Shown here: positions 17,128-26,300 of the stretch, piece after piece
How the letters are laid out: every line of letters begins with the position of its first letter
Numbering within the stretch: position 1 is the stretch's first letter
Assembly: GCA_964555355.1 (NCBI GenBank)
Contig: CAZKRY010000005.1
Coordinates: 248,001 to 312,000, forward strand
Source: CAIKBL01 sp964555355
GTDB taxonomy: Bacteria; Pseudomonadota; Gammaproteobacteria; Ga0077536
DNA length: 64,000 bases
Reading direction: 5' to 3'
The notes under the pieces: model-generated
Database searches by the model: none
Told to the model about the DNA's origin: nothing
The model's input: only the letters and a program-made list of their open reading frames with translations
Translations under genes and position numbers: made by a program

Positions 17128-19578
17128 ATGACCAAGACCCTACCTATCCGCGCCCGGGTCGTCATTATCGGTGGCGGCGTCATCGGTTGTTCCATCGCCT
17201 ATCACCTGACCAAGCTCGGTTGGCGCGATGTGGTGTTGCTCGAACGCAAGCAGCTGACCTGCGGCACTACCTGGCACGCCGCCGGGCTGCTGACGACGCT
17301 GCGGGACACCGAAGCGCAGACCAAACTCGCGAAATATACCCAAGATTTGTATCGCCGACTCGAAGCGGAGACCGGGCAAGCCACCGGCCTCATCAATTGC
17401 GGCTCGATCCAGCTCGCGATGACGGAGGACAAGGCCTTCGAGATGCGCCGCGGGTGCGCGCTTGCCCGCTGTTTCGACGTCGAAAGCCATGAGATTTCGC
17501 CAGCTGAGGTCAAAGAAAAATGGCCGCTGGCGGATGTCTCCGATCTAAAAGCTGCGTTCTACTTTCCGCACGACGGTCGCGTGAATCCGGCGGATGTCGC
17601 GCAGGCATTGGCGAAAGGTGCTCGCCAGGGCGGCGCGCAAATCTTTGAACACCTGAAAGTGACCGGCATCAAGCAGGCACTGGGCAGTGTGTGCGGCGTT
17701 GAAACTGAGCAAGGCGAGATTGAGGCGGAGTTCGTCGTTAATTGTGCCGGCATGTGGGCCCGCGAAGTCGGCGCACTCGCAGGCGTGCACGTACCGCTGC
17801 AGGCGGCCGAACATTACTACTTGATTTCAGAAGCGGTCGCCGGCGTCCACCAAAAACTTCCCATCCTGCGCGATCCCGGTAACAGCGTGTACATCCGCGA
17901 AGAGGCCGGCAAAATCATGGTCGGTTTTTTTGAGTCCGTGGCAAAGCCCTGGGGCATGCGCGGCATCCCGCAGGAATTCTGTTTTAACGATATTCAAGCC
18001 GACTGGGATCGCATGATGCCGGTGGTGGAAAAGGCGTTAAAGCGCGTGCCAATCCTGATGGATACCGGCATCAAGCTTTTCTTCTGTGGGCCGGAGTCGT
18101 TTACGCCCGACCATAATTATTTGATGGGCGAAGCCCCCCACTTAAAGAATTTTTTTGTTGCCGCGGGTTTCAATTCGCTCGGCATTTTGTCGGGTGGCGG
18201 TGCCGGCATGGTCATGGCGCATTGGATCGCAAATGGACTCGCGCCGATGGATATGTGGTCGGTGGATATTCGCCGTGCCCACGCCTGGCAAAACAATTCA
18301 AAGTTTTTGCATGACCGTATCGTCGAGTCGCTCGGCATCGGTTATCAGGATCATTGGCCGTTTCGGCAGTGGGAGACGGCGCGCGGCGTTAAGAAAAGTA
18401 TATTGCATGACCGACTCGCCGCGGCCGGCGCGGTGTTCGGCGAATCCGTCGGTTGGGAACGCCCCAACTGGTATGCCCGCGAAGGGCAGGAACGTGCTTA
18501 TCGATATAGTTGGGGGCGGCAAAATTGGTTCGACAACAATCGCACGGAGCATCAAGCCGTGCGCGAAGCGGTGGGTGTGTTCGAACAATCGTCGTTCGCC
18601 AAACTGCTCGTGCAAGGACGCGACGCCGAACGGATATTGAATTCGCTCGCGACCAATAACTTAACGGTACCGATTGGAAAAGTAGTCTATACGCAATTCC
18701 TAAATCAGGCGGGCGGGATCGAGGCCGATCTCACCGTTACCCGTTTGGCGCTCGATCAATATTGGGTGGTCACCGCCGCATTCACGCAAACGCATGTAGA
18801 GTCGCTCATTCGGCGCCAAATCACCGCGGACGATTTCTGTGTGGTGACCGACCTGACCAACGCCTATTCGATGTTGAATGTGCAAGGCCCGAATTCTCGC
18901 GCGTTGCTGCAGGCTGTGACTTCGACCGACATGTCGCATGCGGCGTTTCCTTTCGGTACTTGCCGCGAGATCCAGATCGGCTATCAATCGTTATACGCAA
19001 TGCGTATCACTTATGTGGGCGAGTTGGGTTGGGAACTTTATATCCCGACTGCCTTCACGCTGCCGGTGTACGACTCGCTGATCGAGACCGGCCGCGCGCA
19101 TGGACTTAAACACTGCGGGTATCACACGCTGAACTCGCTGCGGATCGAAAAAGCCTATCGAGAGTGGGCGCATGACATCGGTCCACACGATAATCCGCTT
19201 GAAGCCGGTCTTGGCTTTACTTGCGCGTGGGATAAGCCGGGCGGATTCGTCGGGCGAGAAGCTTTGTTGAAGGCACGTCAAGCAGGGATCCCGAAGCGCC
19301 GTCTGGCGCAATTCGTGCTGGAAGACGCCGAGCCGCTGCTGTATCACAACGAACCTATCTATCGCGACGGCAAGCTCAATAGCTATACCACTTCCGCGAT
19401 GTACGGACACACGTTGGGGGCGGCCGTCGCGATGGGCTATGTGGTGCATGAAGAAGCCGCGACCGACGATTTTGTGCTAAATGGGCACTATGAAATCGAG
19501 ATCGGCAAGCGCCGTTATCCGGCGCGGTGTTATCTCAAGCCGGCTTACGATCCACAGAATTTGAACGTACGCCAATGA
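17128..19578 (+). CDS. GcvT-domain FAD dehydrogenase (dimethylglycine/sarcosine dehydrogenase-like)
   Basis: 816 residues, ATG after an AGGAGA site. Order: FAD-binding oxidoreductase domain with VVIIGGGVIGCSIAYHL (11-27); the TWHAAG motif, whose His50 corresponds to the covalent FAD-linking histidine of dimethylglycine and sarcosine dehydrogenases; FAO-type middle domain (to about 430); GCV_T folate-binding domain (about 440-690) and GCV_T C-terminal barrel. The family oxidises an N-methyl amine and passes the carbon to tetrahydrofolate. It precedes HyuA/HyuB genes on the same strand with a REP-like repeat between, so methylated amine or methylhydantoin-type catabolism (as in creatinine breakdown through N-methylhydantoin and sarcosine) is an attractive inference. 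Confidence 0.88.
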   Translation: MTKTLPIRARVVIIGGGVIGCSIAYHLTKLGWRDVVLLERKQLTCGTTWHAAGLLTTLRDTEAQTKLAKYTQDLYRRLEAETGQATGLINCGSIQLAMTEDKAFEMRRGCALARCFDVESHEISPAEVKEKWPLADVSDLKAAFYFPHDGRVNPADVAQALAKGARQGGAQIFEHLKVTGIKQALGSVCGVETEQGEIEAEFVVNCAGMWAREVGALAGVHVPLQAAEHYYLISEAVAGVHQKLPILRDPGNSVYIREEAGKIMVGFFESVAKPWGMRGIPQEFCFNDIQADWDRMMPVVEKALKRVPILMDTGIKLFFCGPESFTPDHNYLMGEAPHLKNFFVAAGFNSLGILSGGGAGMVMAHWIANGLAPMDMWSVDIRRAHAWQNNSKFLHDRIVESLGIGYQDHWPFRQWETARGVKKSILHDRLAAAGAVFGESVGWERPNWYAREGQERAYRYSWGRQNWFDNNRTEHQAVREAVGVFEQSSFAKLLVQGRDAERILNSLATNNLTVPIGKVVYTQFLNQAGGIEADLTVTRLALDQYWVVTAAFTQTHVESLIRRQITADDFCVVTDLTNAYSMLNVQGPNSRALLQAVTSTDMSHAAFPFGTCREIQIGYQSLYAMRITYVGELGWELYIPTAFTLPVYDSLIETGRAHGLKHCGYHTLNSLRIEKAYREWAHDIGPHDNPLEAGLGFTCAWDKPGGFVGREALLKARQAGIPKRRLAQFVLEDAEPLLYHNEPIYRDGKLNSYTTSAMYGHTLGAAVAMGYVVHEEAATDDFVLNGHYEIEIGKRRYPARCYLKPAYDPQNLNVRQ

Positions 19579-19595
19579 AGAGTCGGGAGCGCGCG

Positions 19596-19708
19596 CCCTC
19601 ACCCCAGCCCTCTCCCGCGTGCGGGAGAGGGTGAAAGAAGACCTTTCCCGAATGAGAGGCTTGTTCTTACCCTCTCCCGCTTGCGGGAGAGGGTAGGGTG
19701 AGGGTCTT
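19596..19708. repeat. REP-like elements, two half copies
   Basis: CCCTCACCCCAGCCCTCTCC..GGGAGAGGG palindrome at about 19596-19632, then a second CCCTCTCCCGCTTGCGGGAG palindrome with AGGGTAGGGTGAGGGTCTT tail ending at 19708. They lie between the flavoprotein and HyuA genes and may split the transcript. Confidence 0.85.
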
Positions 19709-19754
19709 AGTACAGTAAGACGACGATCTTTCGTAAGTTAAGGAGCTTCGTAAA

Positions 19755-21797
19755 ATGTGGCGAGTCGGAATCGATGTCGGTGGCACGTTCACCGATCTAT
19801 TTGCGTGGGACGATGAAACGCGCGAGCAAACCACCTCCAAAGTCTTGACCACCAAACACGATCGATCGCAAGGCGTGTTGAATGCGATCCGCGAAGCGCG
19901 CATTCCGTTCACGCGTATCTCTTATCTCATGCACGGCACGACCACCGCGACCAATGCACTGATTGAGCGTAATTATCCTGATCCGGCGATGATCACCACC
20001 GATGGTTTTCGAGACACCATCGAAATCGGCCGGCAACACCGGGAGTTCCTCTACGATCCCTATCAAGTCAAACCTAAACCCATCATTAAGCGGCGCTACC
20101 GCTACACCGTTGCCGAGCGCATGGATGTCAACGGCAATATCGTGCGACCGCTGCCGCGCGATGCCGCACTTGAGATTGCGCGCAAGATCAAAGCAGCGGG
20201 CATCAAGTCGGTCGCGATTGCATTTATCAACGCTTACAAGAACGGCGCGCATGAACGCGAGATGGCCGAGATTGTGCGTGCGGAATGTCCGGGCGTGTAT
20301 GTGGTGTTGTCTTCCGATACGCGCCCGGTGTTTCGCGAACACGGCCGGTTCACCACCACCGCTATTCGAGCGGCGACGATCCCGGTCATGGAAGTGTATT
20401 TCGATCGGCTCGAAAAGGCGTTGAAGAGCGAGGGCTTTAAAGGATCGTTACTGATCCTAAAAAGCTCGGGCGGTATCACCGGCCTCGAGTACGCAAAACA
20501 GCATCCGGAAGAATTGATCGAATCAGGCCCCGCCGGTGGCGTGGCCTATGCGGCCTATTTGAGCAAGTTGCTCGGCAATTACCCCAACATTATTCATACC
20601 GATGTCGGCGGCACGAGCTATGACGTGTCGATCGTTGAGAACGGCAAGGGGCTCATCACCCGCGATCATGAAATCGAATGGGAGATCCCATGCATCGTGC
20701 CGATGCTCGATATTCACAGTGTCGGCGCGGGCGGCGGATCGATTGGCTGGGTGGATGAGGGCGGCTCGCTGCGCGCGGGGCCGCGTAGCGCGGGGTCGAG
20801 TCCCGGACCGGCGTGCTACGGATTAGGGGGGACGGAGCCCACCATCACGGATGCAAATTTGTTATTGGGGCGGATCGAACCCACGCTTGGCGGGAAAATG
20901 ACCCTCAACAAGGAGCGCGCAGGGGCGGCGATGGAACGCCTCGCCGCGGAAATTGGTTTATCGGCCATTGAAACTGCCGATGGACTCATCCGTATCGCCT
21001 GCGAAAATATGGCCCAGGCGGTCAAAAAAGTCCTGGTCTCCCGCGGCCGCGATCCACGCGATTTCGTACTCGCAAGCTTCGGTGGGGCCGGTGCCATGCA
21101 CGCCTGTTTCGTCGCGGAATCGATGAATATCCCGAAAGTGGTCATGCCGATCCACGCCGGGGTCGCGTCGGCGTTCGGGGCGACCGCGATGGATTTGCGC
21201 CATGACCTTGAGGCCTTCTATTTTTCGCCGGTCGCGAACGCCGATTTCGACACCGTGCATCGTCTATACTCGGAATTGGAACAACGCGCGGTGGCGTTGC
21301 TGGAAGCGGATGGGGTTAAGCGCGACAAGATTGAATTGACCCGCTCGGCGCAGATGCGTTACGTCGGTCAAACCTACGAAGTCGATACGCCGATCCCAAC
21401 GAAGGCCCTGACCAAGGCCGATATCTCCGAACTCGAAGCCACGTTTCACAAGTGCCATGAACGTGAGTACGGCGTCAGTTCGAGCGATTTTGCCCCGGCG
21501 TTCGTCGCGCTAGGGGTCACGGCGATTGGCAAGATGGACGCCCCGCCGCCGGTGAAAGTGGGTGCGACGGGCAAGGAGCCGGTGAAAGGCGAGCGCCAGA
21601 TTTATTTCAACCGCGCCTGGCACCAAAGCAAGGTCTATGACGGGCACGCGTTGAAGGCGGATGCAACCGTCAACGGCCCTTGTATCGTGGAGTACGAACA
21701 CGCCTGTGCGGTCTTACCGCCCAAGTCACAGGCGACAGTCGATGCTTACGGTAACCTCATCATCGATATTAGCCGCACGTTAGCGGCGAGCGAGTAG
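19755..21797 (+). CDS. HyuA-type hydantoinase/oxoprolinase subunit A (cluster 1)
   Basis: 680 residues, ATG after AAGGAG. ASKHA-type nucleotide-binding fold: VGIDVGGTFTDLFAWD (4-19), HGTTTATNALIE (about 60-71), DVGGTSYDVSIVENG (about 287-301) and GPRSAGSSPGPACYG (about 342-356). This superfamily covers ATP-dependent N-methylhydantoinase, 5-oxoprolinase and acetone/acetophenone carboxylases; the A subunit phosphorylates the substrate. Ten bases separate it from its HyuB partner. N-methylhydantoinase is favoured by the dimethylglycine-dehydrogenase-like gene upstream, but sequence alone does not settle the substrate. Confidence 0.9.
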   Translation: MWRVGIDVGGTFTDLFAWDDETREQTTSKVLTTKHDRSQGVLNAIREARIPFTRISYLMHGTTTATNALIERNYPDPAMITTDGFRDTIEIGRQHREFLYDPYQVKPKPIIKRRYRYTVAERMDVNGNIVRPLPRDAALEIARKIKAAGIKSVAIAFINAYKNGAHEREMAEIVRAECPGVYVVLSSDTRPVFREHGRFTTTAIRAATIPVMEVYFDRLEKALKSEGFKGSLLILKSSGGITGLEYAKQHPEELIESGPAGGVAYAAYLSKLLGNYPNIIHTDVGGTSYDVSIVENGKGLITRDHEIEWEIPCIVPMLDIHSVGAGGGSIGWVDEGGSLRAGPRSAGSSPGPACYGLGGTEPTITDANLLLGRIEPTLGGKMTLNKERAGAAMERLAAEIGLSAIETADGLIRIACENMAQAVKKVLVSRGRDPRDFVLASFGGAGAMHACFVAESMNIPKVVMPIHAGVASAFGATAMDLRHDLEAFYFSPVANADFDTVHRLYSELEQRAVALLEADGVKRDKIELTRSAQMRYVGQTYEVDTPIPTKALTKADISELEATFHKCHEREYGVSSSDFAPAFVALGVTAIGKMDAPPPVKVGATGKEPVKGERQIYFNRAWHQSKVYDGHALKADATVNGPCIVEYEHACAVLPPKSQATVDAYGNLIIDISRTLAASE

Positions 21798-21806
21798 GAG
21801 AGAGAG

Positions 21807-23612
21807 ATGGACAAGAAAGTGAATGTCGATACCGCGGTGGTTGAACAAACCAAAGTGGACCCAGTGACTTTTGAAGTCTTGCGTAGCATCTTCGAATATG
21901 CGAGCGATCGCATGTCCACCGTGCTGCAACGCGCGTCGTTCTCGCCGATTTTGGCCGATATGGTCGACTTCTCAAATGCGATCTACGACTACGAATGCCA
22001 GCTCTTGAGCCAAGCGGCAAACTGCCCAGTGCACCTTGCGGCGATGAAGTTCTCGGCCGAAGCCATCATCGAACATTTTGGGCTCGACCAAATTCACGAA
22101 GGCGATGTCGTGATTTTGAACGATCCCTACAAAGGTGGTACCCATATCAACGACATCACCTTTTTATCGCCCATTTACTTTGAACAAGAGCTGCTGGGTT
22201 TTGCCGTTAGTCGCGGTCATTGGATGGATTTGGGCGGCGGTGCGGCCGGCGGACAGGCCTTTACCGGCACACATATCGCGGGTGAGGGGCTGCGTATTCC
22301 GCCGACCAAAGTGTATGAACGCGGCAAGGCGCGCGACGACATCATCGCGATCCTCGTCAATAACACCCGCACCCCGCATTTCGTCAAAGGCGATCTGCAG
22401 GCGCATGTCGGCTGTTTGCGCGCGGCGGAGCAGGAAATGCAACGCGCCGCCGGCAAGTACGGCATCGTGACGTTGAAAGCCGCGATGAAACAGCTGCAAC
22501 AGTACACCGAGCGGATTGTGCGCAAGAGCATCAGCGAAATTCCGGATGGCGTGTACGTCGGTGAAGACTTTGCCGACACCGATGGATTTTCCACGACTCC
22601 CATCCGGATCAAGGTCAGCTTGATCGTGAAGGGGTCGGAAATCACCGTCGACTTCACGGGTTCCGAAAAAACGGTCAAAGGCGCAATCAATTCCCCGTAC
22701 GCCAATACCGCGTCCGCCACGCTTTATTCGCTGCAGTTCTTCTTGGCGCCGCATGCACCGCAAAACCAAGGCATGTTCAATCCCATCAAACTCGTGATTC
22801 CGGAAGATTCTTGGTTGAACGCGAAGTGGCCGGCGCCCACCATCGGTTGCACCACGCTGACTTCATCCAAAATTACGAGCGCGATTTGGCAGGCGCTGGC
22901 TAAGGCTTGTCCGGATAAAGTCACAGGTTCAACGAACGCCGATTGCAATTGGTTCGTGTCTTCCGTGGTCGCGCCGAATGGTGCCACCGATGTGTTCTCG
23001 GATCTGCCGGCCGGCGGCTGGGGTGGCACTCCTTATTGTGACGGCATGAACGTCACCGAAGATCCGCTTGGCAATTGTATGAACATGCCGGCCGAGACCG
23101 CCGAGCTGTTATTCCCAATCGCGTACGAAGCGTTTGAATTGCGTACAGATAGCGCGGGGCCGGGTAAATTCCGCGGCGGTTTGGGCGCGGTCTTCAAGGT
23201 GCGTTATCTGGCTGAAGGTCAACTTAGCATGGAAACCGCACGGACGCGTGAAGGCAGCCCTGGCGTCGCCGGCGGTCAACGCTCAGACGTGCAGCGACAA
23301 AGCAAAATCTATGGCGATGGCAAACACGAAGTCATCGGCGGCTTGAACGAACAGGGCGAATGGAAAAACCCATTGTTGTGCGCGTTTCCATTCAACTATG
23401 GCGAAACCTTCATGTTTGAAAGCACCGGCGGTGGCGGCTATGGCAACGCATGGGAGCGCGAGCCCGAGAAGGTGCTCGATGACGTGTTGGACGAGTACAT
23501 CTCGTTACGCGCGGCACGCGACCAGTATGGCGTGGTGATTGATGCGACGACCATGCAGATCGATCAAGAAGCGACCAAACGCACGCGCGAACAGTTAAAG
23601 CGCGCGGCCTGA
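21807..23612 (+). CDS. HyuB-type hydantoinase/oxoprolinase subunit B (cluster 1)
   Basis: 601 residues, ATG after a GAGAGAGAG site. Starts the domain with DPVTFEVLRSIFEYASDRM and carries HyuB landmarks such as NDPYKGGTHINDITFLSP, AVSRGHWMDLGG and the late STGGGGYGNAWERE. It pairs with the preceding HyuA to form the ATP-dependent ring-opening or carboxylating enzyme. Length is normal for stand-alone HyuB, without the zinc-type tail seen in the cluster 2 copy. Confidence 0.9.
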   Translation: MDKKVNVDTAVVEQTKVDPVTFEVLRSIFEYASDRMSTVLQRASFSPILADMVDFSNAIYDYECQLLSQAANCPVHLAAMKFSAEAIIEHFGLDQIHEGDVVILNDPYKGGTHINDITFLSPIYFEQELLGFAVSRGHWMDLGGGAAGGQAFTGTHIAGEGLRIPPTKVYERGKARDDIIAILVNNTRTPHFVKGDLQAHVGCLRAAEQEMQRAAGKYGIVTLKAAMKQLQQYTERIVRKSISEIPDGVYVGEDFADTDGFSTTPIRIKVSLIVKGSEITVDFTGSEKTVKGAINSPYANTASATLYSLQFFLAPHAPQNQGMFNPIKLVIPEDSWLNAKWPAPTIGCTTLTSSKITSAIWQALAKACPDKVTGSTNADCNWFVSSVVAPNGATDVFSDLPAGGWGGTPYCDGMNVTEDPLGNCMNMPAETAELLFPIAYEAFELRTDSAGPGKFRGGLGAVFKVRYLAEGQLSMETARTREGSPGVAGGQRSDVQRQSKIYGDGKHEVIGGLNEQGEWKNPLLCAFPFNYGETFMFESTGGGGYGNAWEREPEKVLDDVLDEYISLRAARDQYGVVIDATTMQIDQEATKRTREQLKRAA

Positions 23613-23647
23613 ACTCGGCATGCCGACAATATAGTTAACGCGCTTAG

Positions 23648-23729
23648 TTCTCTCCCTTGCACTCGCGCATAAGCGCGGGTGAGCGTCTTTGCACCCTCTC
23701 CCGCTCGCGGGAGAGGGTGGGGGTGAGGG
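23648..23729. repeat. REP-like elements, degenerate plus half copy
   Basis: A worn copy (CTCTCCCTTGCACTCGCGCA... to GTCTTT, 23648-23690) is followed by a clean CCCTCTCCCGCTCGCGGGAG palindrome at 23694-23717 with a GGTGAGGG tail. They fill the gap between HyuB and the methyltransferase. Confidence 0.82.
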
Positions 23730-23744
23730 CAATCCGACTCGCCC

Positions 23745-24491
23745 GTGACCGCACCACTCCCTGCCACTGAAACCATCGACTGCCCAGTCTGCGCTGGCAC
23801 GCAATTCACCCCGCTGTTTATCAAGCGCGGCGAATCCTTCGTACGCTGCACACGATGTAGTTTGATGCTCATCAATCCGCGCCCACTCGCGAGTTCAGTG
23901 ACGCAAACCTATGACGCCGCCTACAGTCAAGGTTACATCGATAAAGCCGCTAAAAAGCTAGCCCGTTGCCGGCGTTGGGTCGCGCGCTTAACGCCGCGTG
24001 TTGAACGCCCCGGTCGATGGTTGGATGTAGGCTGCTCCGCTGGTTTTGTGGTCGCGGCGGCTGCCGAAGTGGGCTTCGACGCCTTTGGCGTCGAGTTGGA
24101 ATCATCCGCGATCGCGTTTGGACGCGAACGGTTGGGTCTCACTCAGCTCGCTTGCGGCACACTCGAGGCGCAGCGATATCCGTCCGGGCACTTTGACGTG
24201 ATTTCAATGTATGACGTCATTGAACATGTGCCGGACTTGAACGCTACCGTGGCCGAACTCGCGCGTTTACTCGCACCCGGCGGCATTATTGAAATCCGCA
24301 CGCCGGATGTGGGGCATTGGCGCACACCGCGCGAACTCGCCGAGTGGCGCGAAGTTAAGCCGTCCGAACATCTCTATTATTTCAGTGCGGAGACGTTAAC
24401 CCGGTTATTTGCGCGGCATGGGCTTGAACTTAGAAAACGGCGGTGGATGATTAAGCCCGCGCTTGACTGTTGGTTTTCCCGAATCGACTAG
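23745..24491 (+). CDS. Class I SAM methyltransferase with N-terminal zinc ribbon
   Basis: 248 residues, GTG start 15 bases beyond the repeat. Residues 13-38 hold CPVC and CTRC pairs, a zinc-ribbon typical of UbiE/SmtA-like methyltransferases of cell-surface and natural-product clusters. The SAM site is WLDVGCSAGFVVAAA (about 91-105), followed by the acidic FGVELE strand and SMYDVIEHVPD, the motif II region. It ends with a short basic segment. The substrate is not evident; neighbours are a HyuB and a patatin. Confidence 0.82.
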   Translation: MTAPLPATETIDCPVCAGTQFTPLFIKRGESFVRCTRCSLMLINPRPLASSVTQTYDAAYSQGYIDKAAKKLARCRRWVARLTPRVERPGRWLDVGCSAGFVVAAAAEVGFDAFGVELESSAIAFGRERLGLTQLACGTLEAQRYPSGHFDVISMYDVIEHVPDLNATVAELARLLAPGGIIEIRTPDVGHWRTPRELAEWREVKPSEHLYYFSAETLTRLFARHGLELRKRRWMIKPALDCWFSRID

Positions 24492-24537
24492 CGCGCACGT
24501 TGCGTGTTCCCCCGCCGAATGGCTTAATGTTATCTAT

Positions 24538-26298
24538 ATGCTCGACCTGGCTGAAATTCCGTTTTTTTCAGCGCTTTCGCCGGAATCGATTGCGCGCATC
24601 CGCAAGCAAATTCCAACGCAGAATTACGCACAAGGTGAAATCATCGCGCGCGTAGGGGAGCCCGGTCGGTACTTCCAAGCCGTGGCAGCGGGTGCGGTGC
24701 GTGTACAGGCCGATGCCGACGCGCCAGGCGGCTGGCGGGGCTTTATCCTCGGGCCGGGGCAAATCTTCGGTGAGATGTCCCTGTTCACCGGCATGCCGAT
24801 TGCCGCTACCGTGGTCGCCGCGCGCGATACCACCACTTACTGCCTCGATGGCGAGGCCTTCTTGCGGCTGCTCGACGAAGAACCGGCGCTACACCGGAGT
24901 TTGACGAGACTGCTGATTGACCGTCTGCGCCACCGCACGCGTAACGACAGCCGTCGCCCCGGGGTTGCCGTCATTACAAGTCCGGATAAAGACATCGACC
25001 TTGCCCAATTCTCCGAGGTGCTACTCGAAGGCGTGCGCCACTACGCGCCCGGATCGGACTTGATCGGGGTCACGCCGGGCGTCGGCATGACTACCGGCGA
25101 ACTCAGTCTCGAGGCGATCATGAATTGGCGGCGCGATGCCACTGGCGAACAATACCTCCTCGCCGTTATCCGTCCGTCGTCATTGACGAAGCTCGCCAAT
25201 ATTTTGATGCCCGAGGACGTGGTCCTCGAAGTGCTGACCAGCGCAAGCGATCGCGACGACACAGTCATCTGGCGCAATCGCGCCGGTGCCGCGGACTACA
25301 GCCGCATTTTCATAGGCGAGCGGCCTTATCGCGATCCTAATCGCTGGAGTTTTCATCTAACTTGGCCCGAACTAGAACGCGCGGCATTCGACTCCGGAAG
25401 TTGGAATCGCGATGCGTATCCGCACCTCGATCACATCGCGCGCTATGTCACGTTTAGCGAAGTCGGGGTCGCGCTGAGTTCCGGCGCGGCGCGCGGATTC
25501 GCGCATGTCGGCGTGCTTGAGGCGCTTGAGAGTCATGGCATCCCCGTCGACTTTTTATGTGGAACTAGTATGGGTGGGATTGCGGCGCTAACCATCGCGA
25601 ATTCGACTAACGCGCGCGAGGGCGCGGAAAAGATGCGGGATTTCCTGGGCGGTAACCGCAAGATCCGGGATGCCTCGTGGTGGCCGCGAAGCTCGATATT
25701 TGCGGGCAACAAGGTCGAGCGCGCCGCGCGCAATGTATTCAGCGATGTGACGTTCGCCGATCTGCGCTTGCCGGTCGCCGTGGTTGCCTCTGATCTGGCG
25801 ACCGGCGATCGCGCAATAATTGATAGCGGTTTGGTGGCACCCGCAGTCCTCGGCACTTCGGCTATTCCCGGCTTTTTCCCACCCGTCGCCGACGGTGAGC
25901 GGCTCATGGTCGACGGCGCGATAGTCTCGCGGGTCCCGGTGGATGTGCTGACGCGGCGGCGTTGCGGCCTGCGGATCGCGGTCAACGTGGTCGCGGTGCC
26001 GCAGGAAGACGCGGTGTTTCACTTAAATCGCAAGGAACGGTTAAAGGACAATATCGCGGGATTCTTCGGCTTCAAACACGTTCTCGGCGCGTCTTGGGAA
26101 TTGCTCGGCTCTTACGGCTCGAGTCTTGAAGCGTTGCGCGCCGACCTGGTCATCACACCAGAGACCCATCGTTGCGGCGGACCGTTCGATTTCGATCGCT
26201 ATGAAGAGATGATCGAGTGCGGTCGTAATGCCGCGCTGACTCGCATCGACGCGCTCAAAGATATGGTGCGTGCAATGTTAGGGCCGGGATACAGATAA
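24538..26298 (+). CDS. cNMP-domain patatin-like phospholipase (NTE type)
   Basis: 586 residues from the ATG at 24538; a TTG at 24463 would add 25 residues and overlap the methyltransferase, which I consider less likely. Residues about 8-125 form a cyclic-nucleotide-binding fold, but where functional domains have R-x-A-T the sequence is MPIAATV, so the phosphate-contacting arginine is missing. The C-terminal half is a patatin domain: GAARGFAHVGV oxyanion loop (about 318-328), nucleophile Ser344 in GTSMGG, and Asp459 in MVDGAI. This is the layout of neuropathy-target-esterase-like lysophospholipases. The MFS gene starts two bases later, so the two are probably co-transcribed. Confidence 0.86.
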   Translation: MLDLAEIPFFSALSPESIARIRKQIPTQNYAQGEIIARVGEPGRYFQAVAAGAVRVQADADAPGGWRGFILGPGQIFGEMSLFTGMPIAATVVAARDTTTYCLDGEAFLRLLDEEPALHRSLTRLLIDRLRHRTRNDSRRPGVAVITSPDKDIDLAQFSEVLLEGVRHYAPGSDLIGVTPGVGMTTGELSLEAIMNWRRDATGEQYLLAVIRPSSLTKLANILMPEDVVLEVLTSASDRDDTVIWRNRAGAADYSRIFIGERPYRDPNRWSFHLTWPELERAAFDSGSWNRDAYPHLDHIARYVTFSEVGVALSSGAARGFAHVGVLEALESHGIPVDFLCGTSMGGIAALTIANSTNAREGAEKMRDFLGGNRKIRDASWWPRSSIFAGNKVERAARNVFSDVTFADLRLPVAVVASDLATGDRAIIDSGLVAPAVLGTSAIPGFFPPVADGERLMVDGAIVSRVPVDVLTRRRCGLRIAVNVVAVPQEDAVFHLNRKERLKDNIAGFFGFKHVLGASWELLGSYGSSLEALRADLVITPETHRCGGPFDFDRYEEMIECGRNAALTRIDALKDMVRAMLGPGYR

Positions 26299-26300
26299 AT

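Noticed and set aside
24463..24537. TTG start extending the patatin protein by 25 residues
   Set aside because: Overlaps the methyltransferase end by 29 bases; the ATG at 24538 starts directly before the cNMP domain.
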